Shown: positions 45,356 to 55,031, counted from the stretch's first letter. The stretch is 64,000 bases of DNA from PALSA-243 sp963743705 (GCA_963743705.1 CAVUQS010000013.1:119542-183541); one strand, 5' to 3'. Notes: generated by a model not told the origin, from the letters alone. Numbers and translations: made by a program.

Positions 45356-45788
45356 ACCGGCCTCTGCCGTGCCCTGCGCTTGCACGACCGTGAGAAAAGC
45401 GTCCCGCGCCCTGGCCCGGGTCTATGACGCCACGTTCACGGCGGCCGGCATGAACAACACTCAGTTCGCTGTGCTCCGCTCGATCGCCCGCCACGGCGGG
45501 GAGCCGCTGGTGAGGGTTGCCGAAGACCTGGAGATGGACCGGACGTCGCTCTACCGCGCCATGGCGCCTATGATTCGCGACGGGTGGTTGGCCTCCGATC
45601 AAGGAACGGATAAGCGTTTTCGGACGGCGCGGCTTACGCCCAAAGGCCGCCGAGCGTTGGACGCCGCGACAAAACGATGGGCGAAGCTTCAAAAAGAGGT
45701 CGTCGGGAGGTTCGGGCGGGAAGCATACGATGCCCTTTTCGTGGAGCTCCGCCGTCTGGTTGAATCCGCCGGCGCAACTGCACGGTAA
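45342..45788 (+). CDS. MarR-family transcriptional regulator
   Basis: About 148 residues. The winged-helix region is FAVLRSIARHGGEPLVRVAEDLEMDRTSLYRAMAPMIRDGWLASDQGTDKRFRTARLTPKGRRAL, the MarR motif with the wing DKRFRTARLT. The N-terminus CACTTVRKASRALARVYDA is typical. The GTG at 45342 gives the usual length; upstream starts would add an atypical extension. It overlaps the palindromic site, as expected for autoregulation. The inducer is unknown; DUF302 across the intergenic region is the likely second target. Confidence 0.85.
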   Translation: MHTSIPASAVPCACTTVRKASRALARVYDATFTAAGMNNTQFAVLRSIARHGGEPLVRVAEDLEMDRTSLYRAMAPMIRDGWLASDQGTDKRFRTARLTPKGRRALDAATKRWAKLQKEVVGRFGREAYDALFVELRRLVESAGATAR

Positions 45789-45835
45789 CCATGCGCGCTT
45801 GGAGTCTGGCGCGGTTGACCACATAATCGAATGAT

Positions 45836-46993
45836 ATGCAGGCGAGTAGGGCTGGGACAGGCACGGAATCGAACCCCATTCTGAATTGGGAGTTGCTGCG
45901 AACAACCTCGCATTACGTTCTGAAGCGCTGCGGACGCTATCTGATCGCGGAACTGCTTGGCGAGCACCTGGTGTTGAGTACGTCCGCGCGCAACGGAGGC
46001 CAGATGCGCGGCATTCGATATCTCGGGAACCATCAAAGCTGCGAAGGCGCCGCGCACGCGGAGCGGCACGCCGCGATCAAAGAACTCGGGCAAGAGGCTT
46101 ATCACGACTCCGTCTGCGAAGAGCTCGGGCTTCCCGCGAGCGATGTCGCCCTGTTGGGAACGGCGGCCAACATGAACTACGCCGCGATCACGACGCAAGA
46201 AGACTGCGGCGTGGAGGTGGCGGCGGTCGTCACCGCGGGCGTACAAGGAAATGCCGCCTGCGCCGGCGATCCAGCGGGATGGCGTGAGGGAGAGGCAGGC
46301 TGGGAGAAGGTCGGGGGCACCATCAACACCCTGCTGCTGATCAATCATCCCGTCACCGAGGCGGCTATGGCGAGGGTGGTGGTCACCATGACGGAAGCCA
46401 AAACCGCTGCGCTGCAACGTCTCTCTGTTCGCAGCCTGTATTCGAGCGACCCGGCAACCGGAACCGGCACCGACCAGTTTGCGATTGCAGCGCCGGAAAC
46501 GGGAGGGCATCGTCTCACGTCGGCAAGTCCGCACGTGAAGCTCGGCGAACTGATTGGACGCACGGTTCGGGATGCAACCCTTGAGGCGCTTCGATGGCAG
46601 AACGGACTGGAGCCCAGTTATACGCGCAGTATCTTCTCTGCGCTTGGGCGCTTCGGTTTGCAGGAGACAACCTTTTTCGAAGACATCGCGACCATGCTTT
46701 CGCCCGAAGATCTGGACTTGATGCGAAGGAACAGCAAGTCCGTTTTCTATGAGCCTCTCGTGGCTGCCTGCGCGTATGCCTTCGCGAGCGTCCTCGACCG
46801 AATTCGCTATGATACGCTTCCCGCCGGCGCCAGCCGGGAGGCGTTGCGGCAGCAGGGCGCCTCAATTGCCGCGAGTCTTTCGGCGAAGACGCATCTTTGG
46901 GAGGAGTTTCGGGCGCAACTCAACGATGAGGATCCGGTGCGCCTGGTGCTTCACTCCCTGGCGCTCGGCTGGTCGGCAAAGTGGCGATCCTAG
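45836..46993 (+). CDS. cbiZ: Adenosylcobinamide amidohydrolase (CbiZ)
   Basis: 385 residues. CbiZ removes the aminopropanol side chain of adenosylcobinamide, giving cobyric acid, in corrinoid remodelling. The family motifs are visible: RGIRYLGNHQSCEG, LGTAANMNYAAITTQEDCGVEVAAVVTAGVQGNAACAGDPA, GGTINTLLLINHPVTEAAMARVVVTMTEAKTAALQRL and TGTGTDQFAIAAP. It overlaps by 13 bp the next gene cbiB, which rebuilds the side chain. It precedes the riboswitch and so is not under its control. Confidence 0.92.
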   Translation: MQASRAGTGTESNPILNWELLRTTSHYVLKRCGRYLIAELLGEHLVLSTSARNGGQMRGIRYLGNHQSCEGAAHAERHAAIKELGQEAYHDSVCEELGLPASDVALLGTAANMNYAAITTQEDCGVEVAAVVTAGVQGNAACAGDPAGWREGEAGWEKVGGTINTLLLINHPVTEAAMARVVVTMTEAKTAALQRLSVRSLYSSDPATGTGTDQFAIAAPETGGHRLTSASPHVKLGELIGRTVRDATLEALRWQNGLEPSYTRSIFSALGRFGLQETTFFEDIATMLSPEDLDLMRRNSKSVFYEPLVAACAYAFASVLDRIRYDTLPAGASREALRQQGASIAASLSAKTHLWEEFRAQLNDEDPVRLVLHSLALGWSAKWRS

Positions 46994-47946
46994 CGCTCAG
47001 GCCGAACCCTTCGTTTCTCGCGGCGGGCGTGTTGCTCGATTTACTGATCGGGGATCCCTATTATCCGGCGCATCCGGTGCGCTTGATGGGCTGGACTCTC
47101 TCCCGCATCGAAGCTTTTCTCCGAAACCTCAGGCTCGACGGTTATGGCGGTGGAGTGCTGCTATTCATCGCCCTCAGCGTGATATGGGCCGGCGGCGTTT
47201 CTGTCTTGGTGGTCTCATTGCCGGCTATCACGGGGGGCGCTGTGCACATTTTTCTGATTTACAGCCTGCTCGCTCTTCGCGATCTTCTGCGCCACGGATG
47301 GGACGTGGAAACCGCCGCAAGGCGAGGCGATCTTCCGATGGCGCGCGTGGCGATCGCGAAGCTCGTGGGACGCGATACCTCGAAGATGGATCTCGCCGCG
47401 TGCCGAAGAGCCGCCATCGAAAGCCTCAGCGAGAATCTTACCGACGGATTCATCAGCGCGATCTTCTGGTACGCGATGTTGGGCTTGCCTGGCCTGGTGT
47501 TATTCAAGATTGTCAGCACAATGGATTCCATGGTCGGGTACAAGACTCCGCGATATCTCGGATTCGGATGGTGCGGTGCCCGCACTGACGATCTGATGAA
47601 TTGGATCCCCGCGCGCCTGACGTGGCTGTTGATTGCAGGGTTGTCGTCTCTACTGCCCGGTTATTCGGGCCGGAAGAGCTTTGTCGTGGGATGGCGGCAG
47701 CATGCCATCGTTCCCGGGCCCAACTCGGGATGGAGCGAAGCGGCCACTGCGGGCGCTATCAGCCGGAAGCTGATCGGCCCCATTTGGGCGCACGGAAAAC
47801 TCGTAACCGAGGTATGGTTGGGCGACCCGGCGGACCCGGCCGCGGGCGAAGGACAGGATCTTCGCCGGGCCACCCTGCTGATCGCCGCGACGGGTTTGAT
47901 CTTCGCAATTCTTATCATTGCAGCGCTCGTCTGGTCAAAAATTTAG
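46981..47946 (+). CDS. cbiB: Adenosylcobinamide-phosphate synthase (CbiB/CobD)
   Basis: 321 residues with GTG start. A multi-pass membrane enzyme that attaches aminopropanol (phosphate) to cobyric acid. Motifs: LLDLLIGDPYYPAHPVRLMGW, LVGRDTSKMDLAACRRAAIESLSENLTDGFISAIFWYAMLGLPG, YKTPRYLGFGWCGARTDDLMNWIPARLTWLL, and PNSGWSEAATAGA. With cbiZ it forms a salvage pair that swaps or restores the side chain of scavenged corrinoids. Confidence 0.95.
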   Translation: MAILALRPNPSFLAAGVLLDLLIGDPYYPAHPVRLMGWTLSRIEAFLRNLRLDGYGGGVLLFIALSVIWAGGVSVLVVSLPAITGGAVHIFLIYSLLALRDLLRHGWDVETAARRGDLPMARVAIAKLVGRDTSKMDLAACRRAAIESLSENLTDGFISAIFWYAMLGLPGLVLFKIVSTMDSMVGYKTPRYLGFGWCGARTDDLMNWIPARLTWLLIAGLSSLLPGYSGRKSFVVGWRQHAIVPGPNSGWSEAATAGAISRKLIGPIWAHGKLVTEVWLGDPADPAAGEGQDLRRATLLIAATGLIFAILIIAALVWSKI

Positions 47947-47994
47947 GGGACATAACGAGCGTGAATCTTTGTTGACGACGATTAGGGCGTGTGG

Positions 47995-48180
47995 TAGCGT
48001 TGAAAGCTCAGGTGCCCCGCAAGGGGATAAAAGGGAAGTCCGGTGCGAAACCGGCGCGGTCCCGCCACTGTGAACGAGGGTTGCCGTTTCAAAGAACCAC
48101 TCGGTTGAAGTTAGACCGGGGAAGGTGAGACGGTTGGCAGATTAGTCTGCCTCCCTCCCAGCCAGGAGACCTACCTGAGA
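47995..48180 (+). promoter_or_regulatory. Cobalamin (B12) riboswitch
   Basis: The core AAGGGAAGTCCGGTGCGAA is followed by CCGGCGCGGTCCCGCCACTGT and, at 48160-48177, the B12-box-like AGCCAGGAGACCTACC. The order and spacing fit the AdoCbl riboswitch class; the B12 box departs from the usual CCTGCC by one base. It precedes the btuB-like gene by 130 bp and should reduce its expression when cobalamin is plentiful. The expression platform downstream is not clear to me. Confidence 0.93.
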
Positions 48181-48309
48181 AAAAGACGGCTGACTTTCTG
48201 CGGAGAACGGAAAGAGTGCAATCCACCCTCGCCACAAATCGACGCGCCCTACTGGGGCTGATTCTATTTGCGCAGAGAGTCTGTCGCCATTCTGAGGGAG
48301 ACAGACTAA

Positions 48310-50706
48310 GTGAACACTTCGCTTCGATGGCGAAATAGAATCGCCATCCTCTTCGCGGTTTTGGCATCTTGCGCGTCGGCGTACGCCCAAGGCACAATCC
48401 GCGGAACCGTAGTAGATCCGGTCGGGGCTATCGTTCAGGGCGCCCAGGTCAAGCTCGTGCAAAATGGAGCTCCCGCCAGCGAAACCGCGTCCGCCGCGGA
48501 CGGAACTTTTGCCTTCGAATCTCTGAAAGCCGGACGTTATCGCGTTACGGCGCAATCCAACGGCTTTGCGCCCTTCATCGGATCCGATGTGTTCGTGAGC
48601 GGCACTGGCGTCACGACGCAGAATGTTTCGCTGCAAACCGGAGCTTTGAAACAGGAGGTCGTCGTCTCGGCGACCGGGTCTGAAACCCCGGTCTCGCAAG
48701 TCGGCGCATCTGTCACGCTCGTCGGCAGCGATGACATCCAGGCGGAGAATAAACTCGATGTGCTGGAGAATCTCCGGCAAGTTTCAGGAGCGCAAATTGT
48801 CCAAACCAGCCAGCGTGGCGGCATTACATCGCTGTTCATTCGGGGCGGCGAATCGGCGTTCAACAAGGTCATGATCGATGGCGTGCCGGCCAACGGAATC
48901 GGGGGAACATTCGACTTTGCCCAATTGTCGAACGGCGGGGTGAGCAGCGTCGAGGTTCTCAAGGGCGCGAATAGCGTTCTCTACGGCGCGGACGCGCTTG
49001 CGGGCGTCGTCAGCATCACAACGCAACGAGGAATGTCCTCAACTCCTGAGCTGCAGGTCTCGGCGGATGGGGGCAATTTCGGCACTCACTATCAATTGGC
49101 GTCGTTCTCCGGAGCGTTCCGCCAGTTCGATTACTTCTCGATGTTTTCGAGATTCGACACGCAGGGGAGTTACCCCAACGACTTCTTTCACAACGCGACA
49201 TACGCTGGGAATTTCGGTTGGTCACCCAACGCCAAAACCAGCGTCCGCGTCACCTACCGGAGAAACTGGACTGACCTTGGCTCGCCCAACGGCCTGTTGC
49301 TATATGGAATCGCCGACGATTCGTCGCAGCGCAATCAGAACACCTATCTCAGCGCTACCGTGCAGAATCAAACCACCTCTCGCTGGCACAATCTTTTTCG
49401 CTTTGCCTACGGGGAGTTCAATTCGACGTACGAGAATCCCAGTCCGACGGGCCAACCCGACCCATACGGATTCGGCAATTATCTGGGGAACGTTGTCACC
49501 ATCAAGGGCGCGAATGGGTACAGCGTTACCGGTCAAGCCATTTTGGACTACGCCGGCTCGTATCCGGAGATATCTCCCGACTACGAAGCGCGCCGATCGG
49601 CCTACGGACAATCGGATTACCGCTTCGTTGGAGACTGGACTGGCACGTTCGGGTTCCGCTACGAACATGAAAACGGATCCGGCTTCACGCGAGATAACTA
49701 CAGCTACTTCACAGAAGGCCATGGAAGCGTGGGCCACCGCTTATATCTCACGGGCGGAGTGGGGCTGGAAAATAATGCGGTCTTTGGATTCGCCGCGTCG
49801 CCTCGCGTATCGGCGGCATATTACTTGCGGCGGCCTTCGGTCACGTCCTTCTTTTCCGATACGAAGCTGCGCTTCAACTACGGGAGGGGGATCAAGGAAC
49901 CCAGCACCTATGAGCAAGCCAATCAGCTCTATGCCCTTTTGACGCCCGCGCAAAGGACGCAGTTCGGCGTGGGAGAAATCGGACCGGAACGAAGCCAGGG
50001 GTTCGACGCGGGCATCAGTCAGGGCATCTGGAACGGTCGGATTCGACTCGACGCCGCTTACTTTCACAACCAATTCTTCGACCTGATCACTTACCTTGAC
50101 CCCACGTCACTGGTTTCGATTGGCGTCAATCCAGGAGCCGCCACCGCATCCGGCTACGGCGCGTATGTGAACGCAAGCTCGACTCGTTCGCAGGGCGTGG
50201 AGTTGGATGTCAACGCCGATCTTGGCCACGGATTCCGTGTCCGCGCCAACTACACCAGATTGAACGCCATCGTGACCAAGGCGTTCGGCGATCCTGCGTT
50301 TAATCCAGCTTTTCCTGGAATCCCGATCGGCGCTTACTCGCCTCTCGAAGGGCAGCGTCCTTTCCACCGGGCGCCTAATAGCGGAAGCGTGGGCCTGTAT
50401 TACAGCCGCCGCAAGTTCACCGGTTCGTTTACGGGGTATATGGTCGGCCGGCGCGACGACAGCACCTTCCTTTCAGATGCTCTGTTCGGAAATACTCTTC
50501 TGCTACCGAACCAAGGCCTGGCTCCGGCGTATCAGAAGTTCGATTTGAGCGGGCGCTATCACGTCAACCCAATCGTGTCTCTCTATACCTCGATCGAAAA
50601 TCTCTTCAGCCAGCATTACCAGGCTGCGTTTGGCTTCCCGGCCGCACCGTTTACCATTCGCAGCGGCCTCACACTCACGATCGGCGGGGAGAACTGGCGG
50701 AAATAA
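48310..50706 (+). CDS. btuB: TonB-dependent B12/corrinoid receptor (BtuB-like) with CarboxypepD_reg domain
   Basis: 798 residues, GTG start. Signal peptide (AILFAVLASCASAYAQ), then a CarboxypepD_reg-like domain (about 26-105: GTIRGTVVDPVGAIVQGAQVKLV), a TonB plug (about 118-230: VVVSATGSETPVSQVG, DVLENLRQVSGAQIVQ, FIRGGESAFNKVMIDGVPAN), and a beta barrel to a C-terminal aromatic stretch. Position behind the riboswitch and before B12 transport genes argues that it imports cobalamins or precursors; the symbol is by context. A TonB box is not obvious. Confidence 0.85.
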   Translation: MNTSLRWRNRIAILFAVLASCASAYAQGTIRGTVVDPVGAIVQGAQVKLVQNGAPASETASAADGTFAFESLKAGRYRVTAQSNGFAPFIGSDVFVSGTGVTTQNVSLQTGALKQEVVVSATGSETPVSQVGASVTLVGSDDIQAENKLDVLENLRQVSGAQIVQTSQRGGITSLFIRGGESAFNKVMIDGVPANGIGGTFDFAQLSNGGVSSVEVLKGANSVLYGADALAGVVSITTQRGMSSTPELQVSADGGNFGTHYQLASFSGAFRQFDYFSMFSRFDTQGSYPNDFFHNATYAGNFGWSPNAKTSVRVTYRRNWTDLGSPNGLLLYGIADDSSQRNQNTYLSATVQNQTTSRWHNLFRFAYGEFNSTYENPSPTGQPDPYGFGNYLGNVVTIKGANGYSVTGQAILDYAGSYPEISPDYEARRSAYGQSDYRFVGDWTGTFGFRYEHENGSGFTRDNYSYFTEGHGSVGHRLYLTGGVGLENNAVFGFAASPRVSAAYYLRRPSVTSFFSDTKLRFNYGRGIKEPSTYEQANQLYALLTPAQRTQFGVGEIGPERSQGFDAGISQGIWNGRIRLDAAYFHNQFFDLITYLDPTSLVSIGVNPGAATASGYGAYVNASSTRSQGVELDVNADLGHGFRVRANYTRLNAIVTKAFGDPAFNPAFPGIPIGAYSPLEGQRPFHRAPNSGSVGLYYSRRKFTGSFTGYMVGRRDDSTFLSDALFGNTLLLPNQGLAPAYQKFDLSGRYHVNPIVSLYTSIENLFSQHYQAAFGFPAAPFTIRSGLTLTIGGENWRK

Positions 50707-50753
50707 GTGGCTCAAATCGCGGTGATTCCAGTCGTCAACCAAGGAGCAATTTC

Positions 50754-51332
50754 ATGAGTATCGCAACGAAACGCGGCGACGGCGGGCAGACGGGGCTCGC
50801 GGGAGGAATTCGGGTTTCGAAATCGTCCCTGCGCGTCGAAGCCTACGGAACCGTTGACGAATTGAATTCCGTTCTGGGCGTCGCGCGCTCTCAGTGCACC
50901 GACGAAGATCTGCGCGCCCGCACGAAACTGATCCAGCGTGAGCTGTTCCGTGTTGGCTCCGGACTCGCCACGCCCGCCGAGAGTAGCAAGCCGCAAGTTC
51001 CAATCCCGGAAGAAATGGTAGAGCAACTCACCGGGCAGGTCCACGAGATTGAGGCGATGGAGGGGCTATTGTCGGATTGGTCGCTTCCTGGCGAGCATCC
51101 GGCTGGAGCTTTTTACGATCATGCGCGAACCGTTTGCAGGCGGGCGGAGCGTTGCGTTGTGCGTCTGGTGGAATCGGGCGAGACGGTGAATCCAAATATT
51201 CTCGCGTATCTGAACCGCTTATCGGACCTGCTGTGGCTTTTCGCGCGTAAGCTCGAAGTGGAGGCTGGCGTAACTAATTCGCTTCGTGAGATGAACGAAA
51301 AAGCCGGCCCCAAGTGGTCGCGCGCCTGGTGA
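50754..51332 (+). CDS. PduO-type cob(I)alamin adenosyltransferase
   Basis: 192 residues. The ATP-binding start TKRGDGGQTGLAGGIRVSKSSLRVEAYGTVDELNSVLG and the later HARTVCRRAERCVVRLVESGETVNPNILAYLNRLSDLLWLFARKLE are the PduO-type signatures. It converts scavenged corrinoids to the adenosyl form needed by CbiZ and CbiB. It lies directly behind the receptor gene. Confidence 0.95.
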   Translation: MSIATKRGDGGQTGLAGGIRVSKSSLRVEAYGTVDELNSVLGVARSQCTDEDLRARTKLIQRELFRVGSGLATPAESSKPQVPIPEEMVEQLTGQVHEIEAMEGLLSDWSLPGEHPAGAFYDHARTVCRRAERCVVRLVESGETVNPNILAYLNRLSDLLWLFARKLEVEAGVTNSLREMNEKAGPKWSRAW

Positions 51333-51360
51333 GGAGTTGTCTGAGTCTCCCCTTCCCCGC

Positions 51361-52338
51361 ATGAAATCTTCGCTGCCTTCTCTATTGCTGATGACCCTCG
51401 TTGGAACGATCGCCGCGGCCGTCGGCAGTTTCGCTCCTCTCAGCGAAGGAGATCGCGCGGCCCGTCCCGGAGACGGCTACGGAAATTCCGCGATCCGCAC
51501 GGGTTCGATGCAATATCCTCGCGAGGCGATCGATAGCGATTCGTTCGTAGTCCGCGTTGCGCGGCCGGCCAAGCGCATCGTCTCTCAATACTGGTCGATC
51601 GATGAGTATGTCTATTCGGTGGTTCCACCGGAGCACATCGTTGCAGTGAGCGAAAGCGCATATGAAGAGCGCTTCAGCAACGTCTACGAGCAGGCGCGCA
51701 AGTATCGGCCGGCCATCGCCACCGATCCCGAACGGGTGCTGCGTCTCGATCCGGATCTGCTGATCGTATCGAACAGTTCGCGGGCCGACTTTTGCGCCAT
51801 CGTGCGCTCGGCGCAGGTTCCGATTTATCGCGCCTTCACCATGTTCACGACGCTCAAACAGGTCGCTGAGACCATACGCCTAACCGGTTATCTGACGGGG
51901 GAAGACGCCGCCGCGGAACGTCAGATTGAGCAGTTCTGGAGCGATATTAATCGAGCGAAGGCGCGGCGGCCAGCGAATGCGCCACATCCGCGCATTCTTG
52001 GTTTCGGGGGAACGTATGGCTACGGAAGCGAAACACTGTTCCAGGACGTCGTCCAAACGCTTGGCGGAATCAATGTCGGCGCGGTAGGCGGCCTGAAGGG
52101 ATACGACCAGATCAACAGCGAACAGATCATCCATTGGAACCCGGAATGGATCGTCGCCAGCGCAGAGAAGGGCAAGACCAAAGAAGCACTCGCGCGATTG
52201 ATGGCTGATCCCAGTGTCAGCCTGACGCAGGCCGCGCGAAACGGACACATTCTGGTTTTCGAGCAACATGTTTTTTTGCCCACCTCGCCCTTTACGCGGT
52301 TGATCATGACCGCGCTCGCGGAGGCGCTCTATGGGTAA
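51361..52338 (+). CDS. BtuF-like periplasmic binding protein, importer 1
   Basis: 325 residues. Signal-peptide-like start (SSLPSLLLMTLVGTIAAAVG), then a class III binding fold: RIVSQYWSIDEYVYSVVPPEHIVAVSES, LRLDPDLLIVSNSSRADF, and the C-terminal YDQINSEQIIHWNPEWIV. The frame opens at 51337, with a TTG there as an alternative. Its end overlaps the start of the permease gene by 8 bp, and the operon context (riboswitch, BtuB-like, PduO) suggests corrinoids as ligand, though iron siderophores cannot be excluded. Confidence 0.8.
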   Translation: MKSSLPSLLLMTLVGTIAAAVGSFAPLSEGDRAARPGDGYGNSAIRTGSMQYPREAIDSDSFVVRVARPAKRIVSQYWSIDEYVYSVVPPEHIVAVSESAYEERFSNVYEQARKYRPAIATDPERVLRLDPDLLIVSNSSRADFCAIVRSAQVPIYRAFTMFTTLKQVAETIRLTGYLTGEDAAAERQIEQFWSDINRAKARRPANAPHPRILGFGGTYGYGSETLFQDVVQTLGGINVGAVGGLKGYDQINSEQIIHWNPEWIVASAEKGKTKEALARLMADPSVSLTQAARNGHILVFEQHVFLPTSPFTRLIMTALAEALYG

Positions 52339-53383
52339 ACGCCGGCTCAATCTGACGGCCTTCTATGCCGTGCTGTTTCCCATCCTCATCGTGAGCGTGT
52401 TGACCGGGATCGCGGTAGGCAGCACGACGGTCGATTGGCGCACGATTGTTCATGTCGCCGGGCTGAAACTGCTGCCTGCGGGTTGGGTAAATCCGGCAGG
52501 AGTTACGCAGGCCGACACGGTGATTGTCTGGTTGATTCGCGTGCCGCGAGTAGTGGTGGCGGCGTTCGTGGGAATGGGGCTGGCCGCGGCCGGCGCGGTC
52601 ATGCAGGGATTGTTCCGCAATCCGCTGGCGGAGCCGAGCCTTGTGGGAACCGGCTCGGGCGCCATTCTTGGCGCGGTGATCTCCTTTGCGACCGGGTGGG
52701 CAGTGCGTTCCGTCATTTCACTGCCGGTGGCAGCGATGGTTGGCGCGTTCGCCGCGCTCATCGTCGTTTACGCGATGGCAACCCGCGGCGGCGCCACACC
52801 CGTGGGAACGCTTCTGCTCGCGGGCATCGCGATGACGTCTCTGCTCAGCGCCGTATCGAGCCTGCTGATCTCGCTGAGCGTTGTGAACTGGCAGGTCGGC
52901 CAGGAGATTGTGTTCTGGATGATGGGCGGTCTCGACGCGCGCTCGTGGACGCATGTTTGGCTCTGCGCGCCATTCATCCTTTTGGGACTTGCGGCCGCGA
53001 TGTTTCAAACGCGCGACCTTGATCTCATCCAACAAGGAGAAGAGACGGCGGCCTCTTTTGGAGTAGACGTCGAATCGTCCAAGCGATTTCTTGCGCTCAC
53101 GGCAGCCATTCTGACGGGCGCCTCCGTCGCCGTCGCCGGAGGGGTGGGATTCGTCGGCCTGGTGGTTCCGCACGCGGTCCGGCTATTGCTTGGCCCCTCC
53201 AACCGGGCCCTGATTCCGGCCAGCGCGTTGACTGGCGCCGCATTTCTCATTCTGTGCGATCTTCTGGCGCGGACGATTCATCCGCCGGTTGAAATCCGGC
53301 TCGGAGTCATTACCGCTTTGGTTGGCGGTCCTCTGTTCATTGCTTTGCTGATGCGCCGCTATTGGGAGGCGAGCGCTACATGA
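52331..53383 (+). CDS. BtuC/FecCD-type permease, importer 1
   Basis: 350 residues, about nine to ten membrane helices. The FecCD signatures are visible: RVPRVVVAAFVGMGLAAAGAVMQGLFRNPLAEPSLVGTGSGAILGAV, GGVGFVGLVVPHAVRLLLGPSNRALIPASALTGAAFLILCDLLAR. Its last codons overlap the ATPase start (ATGA). It forms the translocation channel of importer 1. Confidence 0.93.
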   Translation: MGKRRLNLTAFYAVLFPILIVSVLTGIAVGSTTVDWRTIVHVAGLKLLPAGWVNPAGVTQADTVIVWLIRVPRVVVAAFVGMGLAAAGAVMQGLFRNPLAEPSLVGTGSGAILGAVISFATGWAVRSVISLPVAAMVGAFAALIVVYAMATRGGATPVGTLLLAGIAMTSLLSAVSSLLISLSVVNWQVGQEIVFWMMGGLDARSWTHVWLCAPFILLGLAAAMFQTRDLDLIQQGEETAASFGVDVESSKRFLALTAAILTGASVAVAGGVGFVGLVVPHAVRLLLGPSNRALIPASALTGAAFLILCDLLARTIHPPVEIRLGVITALVGGPLFIALLMRRYWEASAT

Positions 53384-54168
53384 GCAGCACTCTGATCGCC
53401 GAAAATATCCTACTGCGTCGCGGCGGCAGGGCGATTCTCGATGGCGTGAGCGTCACCATCGAGCCTGGCGGATTTCTTTCGATTGTCGGACCGAATGGCA
53501 GCGGCAAGAGTTCGCTGCTGCGAGTGCTAGCCGGAATTTGGATTCTCGAGGGAGGCTCGATCCGAATTGGCGGAAAGAAATTGGCTGAGTTTGGCCGCCG
53601 TGAACTGGCCCAGCGCATCGCTTTTGTGCCGCAGGACACTCGAATGGACTTCGCATTCACTGTGGAAGAGGTGGTCGCGATGGGGCGCCATCCGCGGCGA
53701 GGCCGGTTTGAGCGCGCAACTTCCGAAGACCGCCGGGCTATTGACGACGCCATCGCAAGCTGTGACATCGGGCATCTTCGCGGGCGCTTCGTGACAAGCC
53801 TCTCCGGCGGAGAACGCCAAAGAGTCGCGATCGCGCGCAGCCTTGCCGTCGAGCCTGAAATTATCCTGCTCGATGAGCCGACGGCGAGTCTCGACGTCCA
53901 GCATGGCCTCGAGATTCTGGACCTGTGCCGAACACTCTCCCAAGCGGGAAAATCGATCGTCCTCGCGACACACGATCTGAATGCCGTGGCGCGCTATACA
54001 ACGAAAGTGGCGCTGATTGAATCAGGGCGCATCGCATACACGGGTGATTGCGATGGCGTTCTGACTTCCAATGTGCTCGATCGCGTGTTCGGCGTTTACG
54101 CCGAGCGGCTGCAAAGCGGAAGCGGACATCCGGTCTATGTGTTTCAGCGAAGGCAGGGCGCGCGGTGA
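53380..54168 (+). CDS. BtuD/FecE-type ATPase, importer 1
   Basis: 262 residues. Walker A GPNGSGKSS, signature LSGGERQRV, Walker B IILLDEPTASLD, and the switch histidine in LATHDLNAV. The ATG at 53380 overlaps the permease stop. Its stop overlaps the GTG start of the second binding-protein gene. Confidence 0.95.
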   Translation: MSSTLIAENILLRRGGRAILDGVSVTIEPGGFLSIVGPNGSGKSSLLRVLAGIWILEGGSIRIGGKKLAEFGRRELAQRIAFVPQDTRMDFAFTVEEVVAMGRHPRRGRFERATSEDRRAIDDAIASCDIGHLRGRFVTSLSGGERQRVAIARSLAVEPEIILLDEPTASLDVQHGLEILDLCRTLSQAGKSIVLATHDLNAVARYTTKVALIESGRIAYTGDCDGVLTSNVLDRVFGVYAERLQSGSGHPVYVFQRRQGAR

Positions 54169-55031
54169 GACGCTTAGTCACCTTTCTCGCAGCCCTGTCC
54201 CTGACTCTTTCCGCGTGGGCGCAACCCAAGCGAATCGTATCGACTTTCCCGAGCGCAACGGAAATTCTCTTCGCCCTGGGAGTCGGAGATCGCGTGGTCG
54301 GGGTTTCGACATATTGCCGCTATCCCCCGGCGGTGCTGGCGCTGCCGAAAATCGGCACTTACATCAAGCCCGACACTGAAAAGATCGCGTTATTGCGTCC
54401 CGATCTGGTCATCATCGAAAAGACGGGTTCGGGTTTGGCGGACCGCCTGTCCGCGCTGGGCATCCGGTATGCGCAGATCGAGATCGGATCGTTGGATGAG
54501 GTGTATTTGACGATTCGCGACATCGGCGCAGCCACCGGCGTACCGGATAAGGCTGCGATCTTAAACGAACAGATCCGATCCGGACTGGAGGCGATTCGCC
54601 GCGAGAACGCCGGCCGGCAAAAAACAACCGTGCTGATGGTAGTCGGAAGGACGCCCGGCCTGCTGACGAACCTCATCGCGGTGGGCCCCTCTACTTATCT
54701 CGGAGAGTTGCTCCAAATTGCGGGAGGCAGCAACATCTTGAACGATACGGCGATTCCTTATCCGCATATTTCGCTCGAGACGATCGTGCGCGCGAATCCG
54801 GACCTCATTTTGGATATGTCGATGATGGGCGAGGCAACCGAGCCTGGGCCTCAAGAGGAACGCCTTCGGCAATCCTGGCTCTCGCACAAGGAATTGGCAG
54901 CGGTCCGAAATGGAATGGTCTTCGGACTCACGTCGGAAACTCTGGTGACTCCCGGGCCGCGCGTGGTGGACGCCGTGGAACTAATTCGAACCAAGATCCA
55001 GGCGGCTATCCGGCAGAAGGTCAAACCCTGA
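54165..55031 (+). CDS. BtuF-like periplasmic binding protein, importer 2
   Basis: 288 residues; the GTG at 54165 forms a GTGA overlap with the previous stop. Signal peptide (RRLVTFLAALSLTLSAWAQ) and a BtuF-like fold starting PKRIVSTFPSATEILFALGVGDRVVGVSTYCRYPP, later YLGELLQIAGGSNILND and PHISLETIVRANPDLIL. The start PKRIVSTFPSATEILFALG is closer to classical BtuF than the first binding protein is. Confidence 0.9.
   Translation: MRRLVTFLAALSLTLSAWAQPKRIVSTFPSATEILFALGVGDRVVGVSTYCRYPPAVLALPKIGTYIKPDTEKIALLRPDLVIIEKTGSGLADRLSALGIRYAQIEIGSLDEVYLTIRDIGAATGVPDKAAILNEQIRSGLEAIRRENAGRQKTTVLMVVGRTPGLLTNLIAVGPSTYLGELLQIAGGSNILNDTAIPYPHISLETIVRANPDLILDMSMMGEATEPGPQEERLRQSWLSHKELAAVRNGMVFGLTSETLVTPGPRVVDAVELIRTKIQAAIRQKVKP

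Noticed and set aside
45855..45900. tRNA-like text CACGGAATCGAACCCC
   Set aside because: It resembles a reversed T-arm but no acceptor or anticodon stems fit, and the bases are coding for the CbiZ N-terminus.
48580..48960. Minus-strand reading frame opposite the BtuB-like gene
   Set aside because: It is a shadow of the strong plus-strand receptor frame, with no family resemblance.
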